Origin: Atrina japonica
Lineage: Eukaryota; Mollusca; Bivalvia; Pterioida; Pinnidae
Assembly: GCA_030159075.1 (NCBI GenBank)
Contig: BROG01000029.1
Location: forward strand, 1,881,001-1,945,000
DNA: 64,000 nucleotides
Direction: 5' to 3'
A model generated the notes under the pieces. The model worked only from the letters and a program-made list of their open reading frames with translations, was not told the origin of the DNA and did no database searches. Every line of letters begins with the position of its first letter. Position 1 is the stretch's first letter. Below are positions 44,233-51,847 of this stretch, piece by piece. The position numbers and the translations under genes were made by a program.

Positions 44233-47200
44233 TGAATCAGGATTGGTACTTAATTATGTAACAGATGGATAATTAAATTTGTGATAATCTAGTTTTAGAA
44301 CATGTAGAATATCTGCATTGCAAGCATGAAGTTTCAGGTTAGAATCTTGGTCAGACTCAACACTTCCTAACAGAGAAAGTTGTACTTCATTACCAACTTG
44401 TCAACATAGCAACTGAAAGGTCATATGTATCAGTACCTCAGGTGAACCTTAAAAACAAAGTCTTTGACTATCATCATTTATTTGATTTTCTATATTTATT
44501 GATACAAAATGTTTTTACTTAATATTTTGATGATGATTTCAAGTTCTATAAATTAAAGTTGACTGACTTGTACAGGCAGGCCCAAATACCCCTTGCAGTA
44601 ATTTTAGCCTACTTTCCATTCTTTGAACTGTTTGAAATGGTATACACTACAAATGTCATAATCATTTGTTTTTGACACTCACTATATTCAAATCATCAAA
44701 ACTGAGACTAATATGTAATTTACTTGGTTAAGGGTTCTGATATACATACATGTATAATAACTATTGTTGATATCTGAAGTCAATATATATGAAAAACAAT
44801 GATATTGTTTTGCAATGTTAAGAGTTTATAGACAGGATAGTAATTATTAATTACCATTTAGATCTTGGTTTGCTGGTACTGGCCTCGGTGGAAGTTCCTT
44901 TTGAAGCTAGAGCTTGTTTTATTCTCCTTCTTTGTTCAAACCAACATTCTTGTTCATGTTCAGAATCACTGCTATCACTACTGCTGCAATAATTCATCAA
45001 CAAAGTATAATTAAATACAAATTCCAAGTAAAAAAAACCATAAATGCATAAAAATTCCATGTAAAAAACCTCATAAATGTATAAAAATAACCAAAATAAT
45101 AAGAAAGGACACATAAATTGGGGAAAAAAGGAAAACAAACATTCCCCCCTCCCCGCCAAAAAAAGAGAGCTCCAAGGAGCTATATGTCTCGCCTGCAGTG
45201 ACATGTGATCAATAATAATAACAGTAACTGTGACCTACTTTAGAGAAATTAGGTCAAACCAGCTCTGGTACCCAAAATGAGCACATCTAGGGTACATGGG
45301 GATCATTTGTGCGAAGTACATTCCAATCCAGCTAGTAGAATGAAAGTTCTGCTCCGGAAACAATTTTCAGTGAAGGTGACCTAGTTTCCAGATAGTAGGT
45401 CAGATTGACCTAAGTACCCTAAAAGGCACATGAAGGGTACATGAGGATCATTTGTGTGAATTATGGTGCCAATCCACCTAACAGTTAAGAAGTTCTACCC
45501 GGGAAACAAAAAGTTGACGACGTGGGATGGAATCGCTGATCCCTATGTCTCGTTTCTGCTTTGCAGGTGAGACAAAAATTAATGATTTTCAAATACAATG
45601 ATTTACATGTAGGATCAATACTATACCCAGCTCTCCAATTTACTCAAATTAATTGTTATTTTGATTAGGAGAAGAGTTGTACTTGTAGAAATTGATCTAC
45701 CTGTCTGGTTGAAGTCTTAACACTTGTTTAACTCTATCAATACTCTGTTGTTGCTCTTTACACTTCTGATCAAAATTCCTCAGATCTATGAAGACTGTCT
45801 CTGGTTCTTTCTTGGAGTCTGTAATTAGAGTAGCATTAGTATTGGATGAAATGTGTTTTAAAGTTTTTATTTGACCACGACTAACAAACAAGGTACATCA
45901 GCTTATATAGATATCTCTCCTTGGCTCTGGGCCTGTAAAACTTAAGAATTACTTAAGTCTAAAACTATTACTCAACTTCGGTTAATCCTGAAATCTGATT
46001 GCCTGAGCAGGCCAAGTTGAGAATATTCTCAGACTTGAGTAAATTCTCAATATTTATGTGGTGGCAGGCCCTGACTTTGACAATAGATTTTCAGTAAATA
46101 TAAATTAAACCTCTTACATGATCTTACAGTCTTTTCTACTGTTACTCTGGTTTCAGTCTTATGAAAATTAGTGTATACCGATGTCTCTGTGTATGTACAT
46201 GCATGTTTGTGCATGTGTTTGTATGTGTGTGTATGTAAGTGTTTGCATGTGTAAGTGAATATATTTGCATGTGTGTGAATGTATTTAATTATGCACATGT
46301 ATGCACATGCTTGTATGAGTGCCAGCATGTGCTTGTGCATCTGTACATATATGTGTGTGCTTGCATGCATATCTGCAGCTCTGATAAATTTTGATATTTT
46401 CTTTTTTCACTTTCTGTTTAAAATGAGCATTAAAGTATGTCTACAAGACATTGGCATTTTAACTGATTACTTAAAATAAAATCTGATTGTTACCTTCGTC
46501 AGTTTTGGGTCTCGGAGTTGGTGTAATGATTCTCAGTGGCTGGAAATCATTTGTGTTTGTTCCGCAACTTGATGTTATCTTAGGAGCTGACTCAAGCTCT
46601 GTAATATATTGAAATACACGTGAACAAAATATAAAACATTTAGATATAATTATAAGTCTTTGATCTTCATTTTATTTTTAACTGATGATGATGATGATGA
46701 CAATGTGAGAAGCAACCCGATGAAAAAGTATTTTAAATGAATGTAAGAGCAGCTTACACACAACAAACACTGACCCTTTACATTTCCAAATCAAGAGAGC
46801 CGATAAGATTGTATTCAAGTTATCATCTAAGATATAAGAAATATTTTTGTCTGACAACATATTCTAATCACCTGTATTCGTGGGTGGTATTGCACCAAAT
46901 TTTGGCATTTCTGTAGCTTCTTTAGATTTTTCAAGACTAGGATGTTTTCTGCGAATAAACAATGGACTTGAACTTCTGATGCCCCCTCAACAGTATTGAT
47001 GTCTGCATCTTCATCAGTTTTTGGTTTTAGGGTTGCACCAGTAAGTGGGTCTATAGAAGAAAGATCCTCGCCCGATTGTTGAGCCGAAAACTCTGCTAAT
47101 CGTTGTATTAATGTTTGCTGTCTGTTATTTTCGTCTACAAAAAAAATGGCAATTACTTGTTAAATATTATGATACAAAACAAGAATTTACATCAGTGATA

Positions 47201-50157
47201 ATGAAAGATGTCAGCCTTAACTTTGCATGACTAAACTTATACAGTCTAATCCACTTATATCGAATGCTGTTACAATGAAATCCTGCTTTATTGAAATTAT
47301 TTTGACTCCCTGACCAAATTCCAATATTACCGTTTTAACTTCATCTAGGTTTAACTGTACATTATATCACAGGGATTTTCCAATATTTTGGGAATGGGGC
47401 CAGGGAATATTAGCAACATTTATTGGAACTGGGAAATCTATATATACACAAACTGTGAAAATACAAGAATCTCTTTGAGATTCATTGTCATTTGACGTCA
47501 ATTGGGAAAGTATGACTACAAATTGCATTTGTTTTTGCATTGACAATGGAGCCTTATTTGGCCCCATATAATAGGGTGGAAAATCCCTATGTCAATAGAG
47601 CCTTAATCATCTATATTGAACTGTAAAACAGAACACTTACTGTTCTTTTCCTCGGTAAGTCTGTTACTTCCTTCTCCTGATGCAAAATGTACTTCCGTTT
47701 GATGTTCTTGTACTTCCTGCTGCACCCATGCCTGTCGGACTTGTGGTGGTGGTGTTGGCTGTTGTGTTGGTGCAACATTCTTAATGTCTTCATTTAGTGA
47801 ATTCAGAATCAAATCTAGATATAAAAATAAAGCTGGTAATCTTAACTACCCAGTAGGCATTTTTCATATGCTGTAGTTGTTGTACTGCGCTTTTCAAATA
47901 TTGAAATATTATTTTGTACTCTTACTGTAAAATATGATAATTGAAACCTCAATGCCTCAACATACAACCAACTTTACATATATACAACAAACACATGAAA
48001 AAATATTTATATTGCTTTTGCATGTTTTCAATATGACATCTGTGCTAAAACTCACTGGATTTCATATACTCCAATACCAGACATTTTACATGTTGTATTT
48101 GCTGGTATCCCCAATGTGTTTTTAACTTCAACATTTTCAAAATCTGAGTTTGATAATATATCAATCATAAATACTGTATTAAGCATTTTATTGAAATTTG
48201 AAATTTTGGCTTATTTCTTTGTTTGTGATTATGATCTTGGTCCTAGTAGATGATTGTAAACATAAACAGGCAGTATAGTGTTTCACAAAACATTCAAAAT
48301 CAGAGATTGGTGGATTTTATTTAACGGTCATAATAAATTCACAGGTTACCAATAATTGACCTTTTGTAAAATGCTGCTCAGATTAATGACATGAGAGAGA
48401 CAACCTCAATATTCTTTGCTACAGGAAACATATACAGTAGACTTGTAACAGTTTGCTGTTGGTTATTTTTGCTCCATAACATCATAAAAAATATTTACTC
48501 TGTTTAATTTGTCCTATTATGCTTACATGTAGACTACATTTAATTCAAATAAACAGAATATTAAAAAAATTCACTTATTCTTCAAATTGGTTCTTGCCCT
48601 TAAGAGCCAAGAAAACAAAAAATAAATGAAGGCCTATACCTCCAGGTTTACAGTGTATCATTACATGTACAAACATCGTCTTACAATGTAACACTAAGAA
48701 AAAGATTACCTATATTTAAGTTTCCTATACTTGACAACAAACTGGGGGCATTAGGCGAGACAATACTTGTCACAAGATCTTCCTCATGTCTTCTTCTTTC
48801 TTCTTTCATCACCATTCTATCCATCCTTTTATCTCCTGAACTATAGTGAGCAGGTTGTGAGTAACTTGTACTTTTCCCAGTCTTTTCACTTGTTGACTCA
48901 TTTTCATGCTTTTCAAAACTTTCAGAGTCATAGCTACTAGACAGATCATCGGTCCCTATCCCTATTTCATTTGCCATTGCAGTCACAGCATTTATAGACA
49001 TGTTAAAATCTTTCTCACTGTTTTTCTCTGACTCTACCCAGCTTTGTATCTTTGTCGCAAAGTCTCGTTCCTCAAATTTGGTTTTATCATCTCTTGCCTC
49101 AATAACTGCCTCTGTCCAGCTGGTTACTGTTCCCTTTGAAACCAACTTTGACTTTTGTTCATATTTCTTGGCAGCCATGTCATTATCAATGATAGTTTGA
49201 CAAGAAGCATCATCAGGACTGTTGAATATTGTCATATTGTCGACTATCGGAGGTAAAAGGTCTGATAGTGACTCTCCACTCATGCTGGTGTCCAAATCTT
49301 TGTCATCATCAAAAGCTGCGAGCGTTAAAGACCTCTGAAATATCCCTTGTTCTTCACTGTCACTTACCTATTGATAGATAAATACATAAATCAATCAATC
49401 ACTGAGCTGGTACTCATATTTGTTTTGTTATATGAATAATTTTGTATTTCAAGAACACAGAGTCAAGCCTTATTTAGTGGCCAAGGTATTTGAGCTTCAT
49501 GCTTCACAACACCACATCTATCACATCAGTTTGAGCCCCACTTAATACTTTGTTTATTAATATTAGTAGGGAAATATGCCAGTTTAATCATAATGCTAGG
49601 TCAGTACGTTTTTCTTTTTCTTTTATTTATTTTTTTTGGGGGGGGGCAATTAGTTTGCAAGTAACAAGATATTCTGTCCAAATAAATCTGGCCTACATGT
49701 ACCATTACACATACATGTATCATTATATAAATGAACCAGAGTTCAGCGAGGCGTATATAACACGTCTGTCATATGTCAAATGAACAGTTTGTCACAAAGG
49801 GTCATAACTGTATAAATTTTAAGTGGTGGATAATCTTGGCTATCAAACTCATTCAAGCTTCCATGGCAAATGAGTTCTGTTTTTTTTTTTAATTAAATAA
49901 GCACATAATCAGAAACTGTTTTGGTAATCCTACAAGGGGCTATTACATGTACTCCATAATACTAATAAAGATAATAATAAATTGTTACTTACATCAGAGA
50001 GATCAAAATCAATTGATGGTAAATTCTTCTCAACCTCAGCAAATATGGAGTCTAACTTTGGTTTCAATTGAGATCTTCCTGGAACAGGAATGTCATCTGG
50101 CTTTGTCAGTGATTGACACATGAAAAGGTCATTATCACTTTCTTCATCACTATCCAT
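2503..50157 (-). CDS. DNAAF8: DNAAF8-like protein with C-terminal NDK-like module array (26 coding exons)
   Basis: Coding exons in gene order: 49993-50157, 48710-49367, 47641-47814, 46872-47134, 46494-46598, 45701-45818, 44855-44983, 43922-44110, 43331-43466, 42856-42997, 41619-41869, 39435-40515, 38715-38924, 37309-37415, 35126-35258, 33824-34003, 33238-33487, 31611-31839, 30732-30927, 27886-27980, 27283-27382, 26682-26796, 25682-25772, 25174-25259, 21400-21469, 2503-2574. All have AG acceptors and GT donors. Phases join throughout except for one base short in 46872-47134; with that base the length is 5346 nt (1781 residues plus stop). The ATG at 50157 has a strong context (GCCATGG). DNAAF8 in vertebrates is a cytoplasmic factor of dynein assembly condensates that binds outer-arm dynein. 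The NDK-like half is absent from the roughly 520-residue human protein as I remember it. Splice calls are by eye, without transcripts. Confidence 0.8.
2995..3250 (+). repeat. Interspersed repeat with 'gtccgtgtttgtccat'
   Basis: It contains 'ggcacctgatcccacctc' and 'gtccgtgtttgtccat', a pair of motifs I associate with a repeat common in bivalve genomes. It shares 'gtccgtgtttgtccatt' and 'ctggacatcctaa' with 55675-55760. Confidence 0.55.
4760..5000 (+). repeat. 'caccaagttt...aaaattgg' interspersed repeat, copy 1
   Basis: It carries 'gcagattcacatgggga', 'accaagtttgcttaaaattgg' and 'ttcttgagaagaag', shared with 17790-17880. This type recurs in bivalve introns to my knowledge. Confidence 0.5.
6851..7522. 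mobile_element. Nonautonomous inverted-repeat element, pogo/Tigger-like ends
   Basis: The left end 'gttgactatcgatacc' and the reverse of the right end, 'caggtgattctccttgg', frame runs of 'tttcgag', 'cttcga' and 'ttgaggtttc'. It is homologous along its length to 36425-37158 (for example 'gttccggaaattgacat'). TA follows the right end. It has no coding capacity. Confidence 0.55.
8183..8275 (+). repeat. 31-bp tandem repeat, 3 copies
   Basis: The unit begins 'gggacggctgataca' and runs on as 'gggtatgtgtgataaa', at 8183, 8214 and 8245. Confidence 0.85.
8360..9262. mobile_element. Element with about 100-bp inverted ends carrying 'ctgatgaaggga'
   Basis: The left end 'cactaaaatgactaaagaca' and the reverse complement of the right end, 'cactaaaatgactaacgaca', continue as matching arms through 'ttttcaggacgacctgtccc' on the left and 'ttttcgggatgacatgtccc' on the right. 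The interior has a short CA-rich stretch and no long open frame. The ends resemble Penelope-like termini as I remember them; the class is not certain. Confidence 0.5.
9456..9569 (+). repeat. 57-bp tandem duplication
   Basis: 'gcatgacatacctaagggtt' and its flanks occur twice, 57 bp apart. Confidence 0.85.
11830..12060 (-). mobile_element. tRNA-derived SINE
   Basis: On the minus strand the element opens ggttcctcGGTGGCCAAGTGG with a good RNA polymerase III A box (TGGCCAAGTGG, 12039-12049) and a B-box-like GGTTTCGAGCCC at 11973-11984. The spacing between boxes is longer than in a tRNA. It lies inside the terminal intron in the same orientation. Confidence 0.6.
12090..12215. repeat. 'taatcctgaaatctgattg' repeat, copy 1
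   Basis: 'cttgagtattactcaagtct', 'aatcctgaaatctgattggc' and 'ttcttagacttaagt' are shared with 45940-46050. The ends are inverted (ttgag...ctcaa), suggesting a fold-back element. Confidence 0.55.
12924..13088. mobile_element. Short CAGT-ended inverted-repeat element 1
   Basis: It starts CAGTCAAACTTGTCTATAAA and ends with the reverse of CAGCTAAACTTGCATTAAA, with internal 'ggtggcct' and 'aaagaggttta'. Near twin of 24232-24405. Confidence 0.65.
15174..15213. repeat. (TA)n microsatellite
   Basis: About 20 TA units in the terminal intron. Confidence 0.95.
15440..15890 (+). repeat. Two copies of a 'gaatcaatacat...tacctgtga' repeat
   Basis: 'tgatgaatcaatacatgtcc' near 15447 recurs in diverged form near 15781 with 'acctgtgagac', and a third copy is at 27555-27760. 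Confidence 0.5.
16690..17965 (+). repeat. Cluster of the same repeat type, several diverged copies
   Basis: Recurrent phrases are 'ttttggaacccctattgg', 'agatactgacttaa', 'gcttcacatgcggatgg' and 'aagtttggctaaaattgg', ending in 'caatagctcaccaagagc'. Copies follow one another with spacing near 300 bp. Confidence 0.5.
18630..19468 (+). repeat. 40-bp minisatellite, about 21 copies
   Basis: The unit is two related 20-mers, 'ggcaatgtcagaccaggtac' and 'tggaaatgtcaccagataca', repeated at exactly 40 bp. Within it, 18981-19100 and 19101-19220 are nearly identical 120-bp higher-order units. It lies in the terminal intron. Confidence 0.95.
20718..20776. repeat. (GA)n microsatellite
   Basis: About 29 GA units ending in a G run. 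Confidence 0.95.
21122..21369. repeat. 'agattttc...ggaaaatccct' inverted-end repeat, copy 1
   Basis: The ends 'agagattttcaaccctatc' and 'gatggaaaatccctg' are inverted to each other. The body matches 47369-47590 in the opposite orientation. It ends 30 bp before coding exon 25 at 21400. Confidence 0.55.
21707..21888. repeat. Fold-back repeat of about 180 bp
   Basis: The left arm 'gtttctatcattatcatcag' and the right arm read in reverse, 'atttctatctgtatcatcag', continue outward ('aaaactacacata' against 'aaaaccacacaaa') and inward ('acaagatcgttgtgg' against 'acttgatcattgtag'). Confidence 0.7.
22222..22592. mobile_element. MITE-like element, copy 1 (ends 'gcattagctgtgttt')
   Basis: The terminal inverted repeat 'gcattagctgtgttt' on the left faces 'aaacacagctaatgc' on the right. 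The interior 'ttcctatatattttgcgaa' and 'gggtttctcaagcaattttc' match 24605-24945. Confidence 0.7.
24232..24405. mobile_element. Short CAGT-ended inverted-repeat element 2
   Basis: Same 20-bp left end as 12924. The right end is 'ggtggtctttaagtttgac', and both sides are flanked by TA. No coding capacity. Confidence 0.7.
24605..24945. mobile_element. MITE-like element, copy 2
   Basis: The ends 'gcattagctatgttttc' and 'aaaaaacacagctactg' are inverted. The interior shares 'tttctatatattttgtgaa' and 'gatttctcaagcaattttc' with copy 1. Both lie in the intron between coding exons 24 and 25. Confidence 0.7.
25222..25561. repeat. 170-bp tandem duplication covering the acceptor of coding exon 24
   Basis: 25222-25391 and 25392-25561 are copies. 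The shared block starts 'acaatacttggtccag' (exon sequence in the first copy), runs through the CAG acceptor and ends at 'ttttaa' and A/T runs. The second copy leaves a decoy acceptor and about 38 bp of exon-like sequence inside the intron. Confidence 0.9.
25803..25974 (+). repeat. 86-bp tandem duplication near coding exon 23
   Basis: 'gataactgtgcttcctgtt' through 'ggtatgcttgtttattt' occurs twice with few differences. It lies 30 bp upstream (minus strand) of the acceptor at 25773. It is open in one frame but not recognised as a gene. Confidence 0.9.
27555..27760 (+). repeat. Third copy of the 'aatacatgtcccctacct' repeat
   Basis: 'aatacatgtcccctaccta', 'gagctactacaaaac' and 'gatggactaac' match 15.45 kb. 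It lies between coding exons 20 and 21. Confidence 0.5.
28090..29110 (+). repeat. 'aaggtcaaggtcact' repeat, several internal copies
   Basis: 'ctggtcataagaaa', 'tatgtgaaatatcaaa', 'ccctatccctca' and 'aaagtttttgaaaa' recur three or four times. A family I associate with molluscan genomes. It lies between coding exons 19 and 20. Confidence 0.6.
29410..29960 (+). pseudogene. Degenerate 3' end of a LINE-like ORF2
   Basis: With stops and shifts, the plus strand reads fragments such as EQTETIKHIFWI, FQLWETLAQ and KLQINIKFNCFNVLFGIP. This order (C/H-type 'ET..HlFw', then 'W..l', then 'FN..nvlfGi') is typical of the C-terminus of non-LTR retrotransposon polyproteins. A 54-bp block is tandemly repeated at 29400-29490. 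Antisense to the gene. Confidence 0.4.
30088..30375 (+). mobile_element. SINE-like element, copy A
   Basis: It starts with a T/G-rich lead ('tttgtttgttgttgtttttt') then 'cactcatatggagatgtcac', 'cggcacttacggccattgag', 'gagggttcttta' and 'gtgacatgggacctcg'. Homologous to 34775, 62088 and 53819. Confidence 0.65.
32381..32511. repeat. Inverted-end repeat of 130 bp
   Basis: 'gagttccagacagaaaaa' on the left faces 'tttttctatctggaactc' on the right. A related 'ctatctggaactgat' occurs near 32055. Confidence 0.65.
32840..32975 (+). repeat. Tandem duplication of about 63 bp
   Basis: 'ataagattatgtatgact' and 'tgataatataata' occur twice, with a further relative near 32535-32590. Confidence 0.7.
33572..33642. 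repeat. (GA)n-rich microsatellite
   Basis: Interrupted GA repeat in the intron between coding exons 16 and 17. Confidence 0.9.
34775..35035 (+). mobile_element. SINE-like element, diverged copy B
   Basis: 'tacatcccacccaagaattt', 'ggagatgtcaccagc' and a tail 'cctaccaccagaccata' match the family of copy A. Confidence 0.5.
35540..35605. repeat. Compound (TA)n(CA)n(TA)n microsatellite
   Basis: Between coding exons 14 and 15. Confidence 0.9.
35974..36143. mobile_element. Short CAGT-ended inverted-repeat element 3
   Basis: 'gtaaaaccttttttagtgac' and 'agtttcactg' ends flanked by TA, with internal 'aaagaccacctggtcataaa' and 'tgtccccaatagtaccattt'. The interior matches 37794 (inverted) and 61325. 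Confidence 0.7.
36425..37158. mobile_element. Nonautonomous inverted-repeat element, second copy
   Basis: It starts CAGGccactctcgatacctc and ends with the reverse of CAGGtaactttcgatggctc, flanked by TA on both sides. Internal 'gttccggaaattgacat' and 'gacctacttgtcacctg' match the copy at 6.9 kb. TA target sites and tcga-rich ends suggest the Tc1/mariner superfamily (pogo/Tigger type). Confidence 0.65.
37309..38924 (-). other. NDK-like module 2, continued (coding exons 13-14)
   Basis: Exon 38715-38924 carries SPCTILLLEKENAAHSAA, the counterpart of the 'SGPvvamvleg.navk' strand and helix of NDKs. Exon 37309-37415 carries a helical tail (SKHLFHAARYSDTLLTNLGG). No catalytic His-Gly-Ser is seen. 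The module is diverged, and its boundary with module 3 is uncertain. Confidence 0.55.
37794..37975. mobile_element. Short CAGT-ended inverted-repeat element 4
   Basis: Starts CAGTGAAACTTG and ends with the reverse of CAGTAAAACCTGC, flanked by TA. It is the inverted counterpart of 35974 ('tactattggggacagcaa'). Confidence 0.7.
39435..40515 (-). other. Large exon with NDK-like module 1 and the start of module 2
   Basis: This 1081-bp exon is the largest in the gene. From about residue 891 it follows the NDK fold order: strand TQITMSLVYKK, helix, then AGVRLVY, GPILAIGLRGTF, and the GPSDPVLARR loop followed by SLCALYGG. The active-site Asn-x-x-His-Gly-Ser is replaced (LLFCPRNPS), so module 1 is probably not a kinase. 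A lysine- and serine-rich linker (KGRKTKKLSSSDDKEE) separates it from module 2, which starts KSDIFLILS and reads RGYQIRGIRRSRL before the donor. Confidence 0.7.
41129..41294. mobile_element. Short CAGT-ended inverted-repeat element 5
   Basis: Starts CAGTGCAACCTGCCTTAAGA after TA and contains 'ggtggtctttcaagacagg' twice. The right boundary is approximate. Confidence 0.6.
41831..42437. repeat. 102-bp tandem repeat, 6 copies, covering the acceptor of coding exon 11
   Basis: Copies start at 41831, 41933, 42035, 42137, 42239 and 42341. The first contains the genuine exon start (exon part 41831-41869, acceptor TTTGCAG). The others carry TTTGTAG or a close variant followed by the same 39 bp of exon-like sequence, then intron. 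The last copy lost 5 bp. Copies 2-5 are nearly identical, so the expansion is recent. Confidence 0.95.
44169..44226. repeat. (TA)n microsatellite
   Basis: About 29 TA units, 60 bp upstream (minus strand) of coding exon 8. Confidence 0.95.
45180..45585 (+). repeat. Interspersed repeat with internal duplication
   Basis: Two related halves share 'gtgacct', 'gggtacatg', 'ggatcatttgtg' and 'gaagttct', bounded by 'atgtctcgcctgcag' and its inverse-like end 'ctgctttgcaggtgagaca'. The near-palindromic ends suggest a mobile element. Confidence 0.5.
45940..46050. repeat. 'taatcctgaaatctgattg' repeat, copy 2
   Basis: 'ttaagaattacttaagtct', 'aatcctgaaatctgattgcc' and 'ctcagacttgagtaa' match the copy at 12.1 kb. 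Lies in the intron between coding exons 5 and 6. Confidence 0.55.
46872..47134 (-). CDS. DNAAF8: Coding exon 4 with apparent 1-bp frameshift at a G5 run
   Basis: Entering in phase 1 from the previous exon, the frame reads NENNRQQTLIQRLAEF and stays sensible to VEG at the C5 run (plus strand 46982-46986). From there the frame that joins the next exon is shifted by one and reads SSSPLFIRRKHPSLEKS to the donor. The exon is 263 bp where 264 is needed. Staying in the entry frame would run into a stop in the next exon. Either the run lost one G in this assembly or haplotype, or the allele is broken. Confidence 0.75.
47369..47590. repeat. 'ggattttcc...ggaaaatccct' inverted-end repeat, copy 2
   Basis: The ends 'agggattttccaat' and 'gtggaaaatccct' are inverted, with internal 'ttcattgtcatttgac'. 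It lies just past coding exon 3. Confidence 0.6.
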
Positions 50158-50370
50158 GGCTTTTATCTGAAAAGTGAAAACCCAGTATTTCACCATATAT
50201 ATACAAATTTGCTGTATGTTCTGAGCATGCTGGAAACTGTCAGAAAATCTAATAACTATTGGGATTAATATCATCAACATGCAGATCAAGTAAAAGGGCC
50301 CATTCCAATGCAAAATCTACTAGATTTTCCTTCTCGCACAATTACAACATGCACAAATTACAAAAATTGG

Positions 50371-50373
<3 letters not shown>

Positions 50374-50411
<38 letters not shown>
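50374..50411. repeat. (TA)n microsatellite
   Basis: About 19 TA units next to the LTR-like start at 50412. Confidence 0.95.
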
Positions 50412-50415
<4 letters not shown>

Positions 50416-51846
50416 ATAGTACAAATATATATTTCATATGTATTTATCGTTTCTTAACTTATAACTTCGTTACATTCTTTATTAAATCTATAATTGCGCA
50501 TTGCGCACACGGATTGAGTTGGTGAACTCTTTTCTTATTGGTTATTTAAATGCTTTTCTTATTGGTTGTTTAAATTCTCTATTTAGCCAATCATTCTATG
50601 GCTCTTACTATAAAGGTTACCGTTTTTACTATCTAAGATAGAGCAGTATTTCGTTTTGACATCGTCGTTATCTATCCAGGCTGCATCTGCTACATCTTAT
50701 GGTATGTAATTGTTAAATTTGATTATATGTTACATTACCGTAATAGCTTGTGATATCCATCTTTATTTTTATTGCAAAGGTTATACTTTAATGTATTTTT
50801 TGCAGTTAAAGTCTTAAAGTAATTATTATATGTATGTAAAGTTCAGAGGTCAATTTATTTACAGAACATTGTTTGAATTTTGTCTTAAACGTATATTGTC
50901 ATCTGGTAACTTATTGTCAAATCTACATTTTCTTTATCATGTATTTTGTTGTACTGTGTTTTCTATAATGTATGTATTATTTATTGTAGGTTGATGCTTA
51001 ATATTCAAGAATAAAATTAAAAAAACACATATGCCTTCACTGCTCGGTTACATCATGGCGCTGCGAGAAAAACATCATTAACAAGCATCAAACCATAGCG
51101 GAATTTATTTTCCAAAGATGACAGAATTGTATGCGGCAACTATATTCATACTACGTTCAAACCCGTGATTTGATTTTGTAGACGAAGAAAACTGACCTGA
51201 GACAGTGAGTGAACTATTGGTGAGCGATTTTTAGTCATGGTACATTGATAACAATGATTCAACATGAATAAGACACAATTACAAAACAGAGTGAAAGAAT
51301 TAGAAATGGAACTTTTTGAAACAAAGATAAAAAAAGATATTAATGTGAAAAATATATTACTTTCCGAATCGAGAAAAATTAAGACATTTTCAGGACATTC
51401 TAGTCGTAATTTATCAGTTGATGAATGGATAGATGATCTTAATTTAATTTTTTCTGCACGAAAATACACAGACGTTGAGAAAGTAGACTTTATATATAGT
51501 CATCTTGAAGGTCAGGCCAAAGAGGAAATAAAGTATCGTAGTGACATTAAACATGACCCGGATGCTAATTACTTCATTGCCTTCGGTCTACGTTCGGAAG
51601 TCCTGAATCCTTAACAACTTTGCAACAGAAATTCTTTGAACGACAGCAAGAAAAATCAGAGTCTCTTAGACAGTATTCTTATGTTTTATTGACTTATTTC
51701 AAAATGTAATTCGAAAAGACAGCAGTGTATTCCCAAATAAAGAAGTTACATTGTGTGAGAAATTTGCAAATTGATTACAGGATCAGTATATAAGACATGA
51801 AGCCAAGAGATTACTAAAGAGTAAACCTACAGATTTTTATATATAT
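50412..51846 (+). mobile_element. Truncated LTR retrotransposon remnant (LTR-like segment, primer site, Gag-like ORF)
   Basis: 50412-51052 begins TGTGATAG, ends TTACA, and contains CCAAT/TATA-like signals ('ctataaagg' near 50610) and 'aataaaatt' near its end, as an LTR would. Three bases later comes TGGCGCTGCGAG, a possible tRNA primer site. A Gag-like frame follows. No matching 3' LTR, protease or reverse transcriptase is present. It lies antisense in the first intron of the minus-strand gene. Confidence 0.5.
51264..51708 (+). pseudogene. Gag-like ORF remnant, frameshifted
   Basis: 51264-51614 encodes 116 residues: a predicted coiled coil (NRVKELEMELFETKIKK) then a capsid-like segment (IKTFSGHSS, VDEWIDDLNLIFSARKY, YSHLEGQAKEEIKYR), as in Gag proteins of invertebrate LTR retrotransposons. 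Near 51595 the frame is lost, and another frame continues FGSPESLTTLQQKFFERQQE before a stop. Called a decayed domesticated-looking remnant, not a host gene. Confidence 0.6.
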
Positions 51847-51847
51847 A

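Larger units (their letters stand above)
43331..50166 (-). other. DNAAF8: DNAAF8-homologous N-terminal region (coding exons 1-9, residues 1-646)
   Basis: This part is acidic and low in complexity, as expected for an intrinsically disordered assembly factor. Two islands match what I remember of human DNAAF8. The first, across the junction of 49993-50166 and 48710-49367, reads LPSIDFDLSD then SEEQGIFQR. The second, in 45701-45818, reads ETVFIDLRNFDQ and is followed in 44855-44983 by a serine/acidic run (SSSDSSDSEHEQE). Exons 43922-44110 and 43331-43466 encode a basic/acidic helix (KKAIEEEKEKQRKAELA, then KQREEREAERQARLRL) that is probably a single helix or coiled coil. The acceptor of the first coding exon leaves nine UTR bases before the ATG, so at least one noncoding exon lies upstream. 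Confidence 0.75.

Noticed and set aside
46047..46370. 107-codon open frame rich in His, Thr and Lys
   Set aside because: It is a translation of a degenerate GT/CA-rich tract in an intron.
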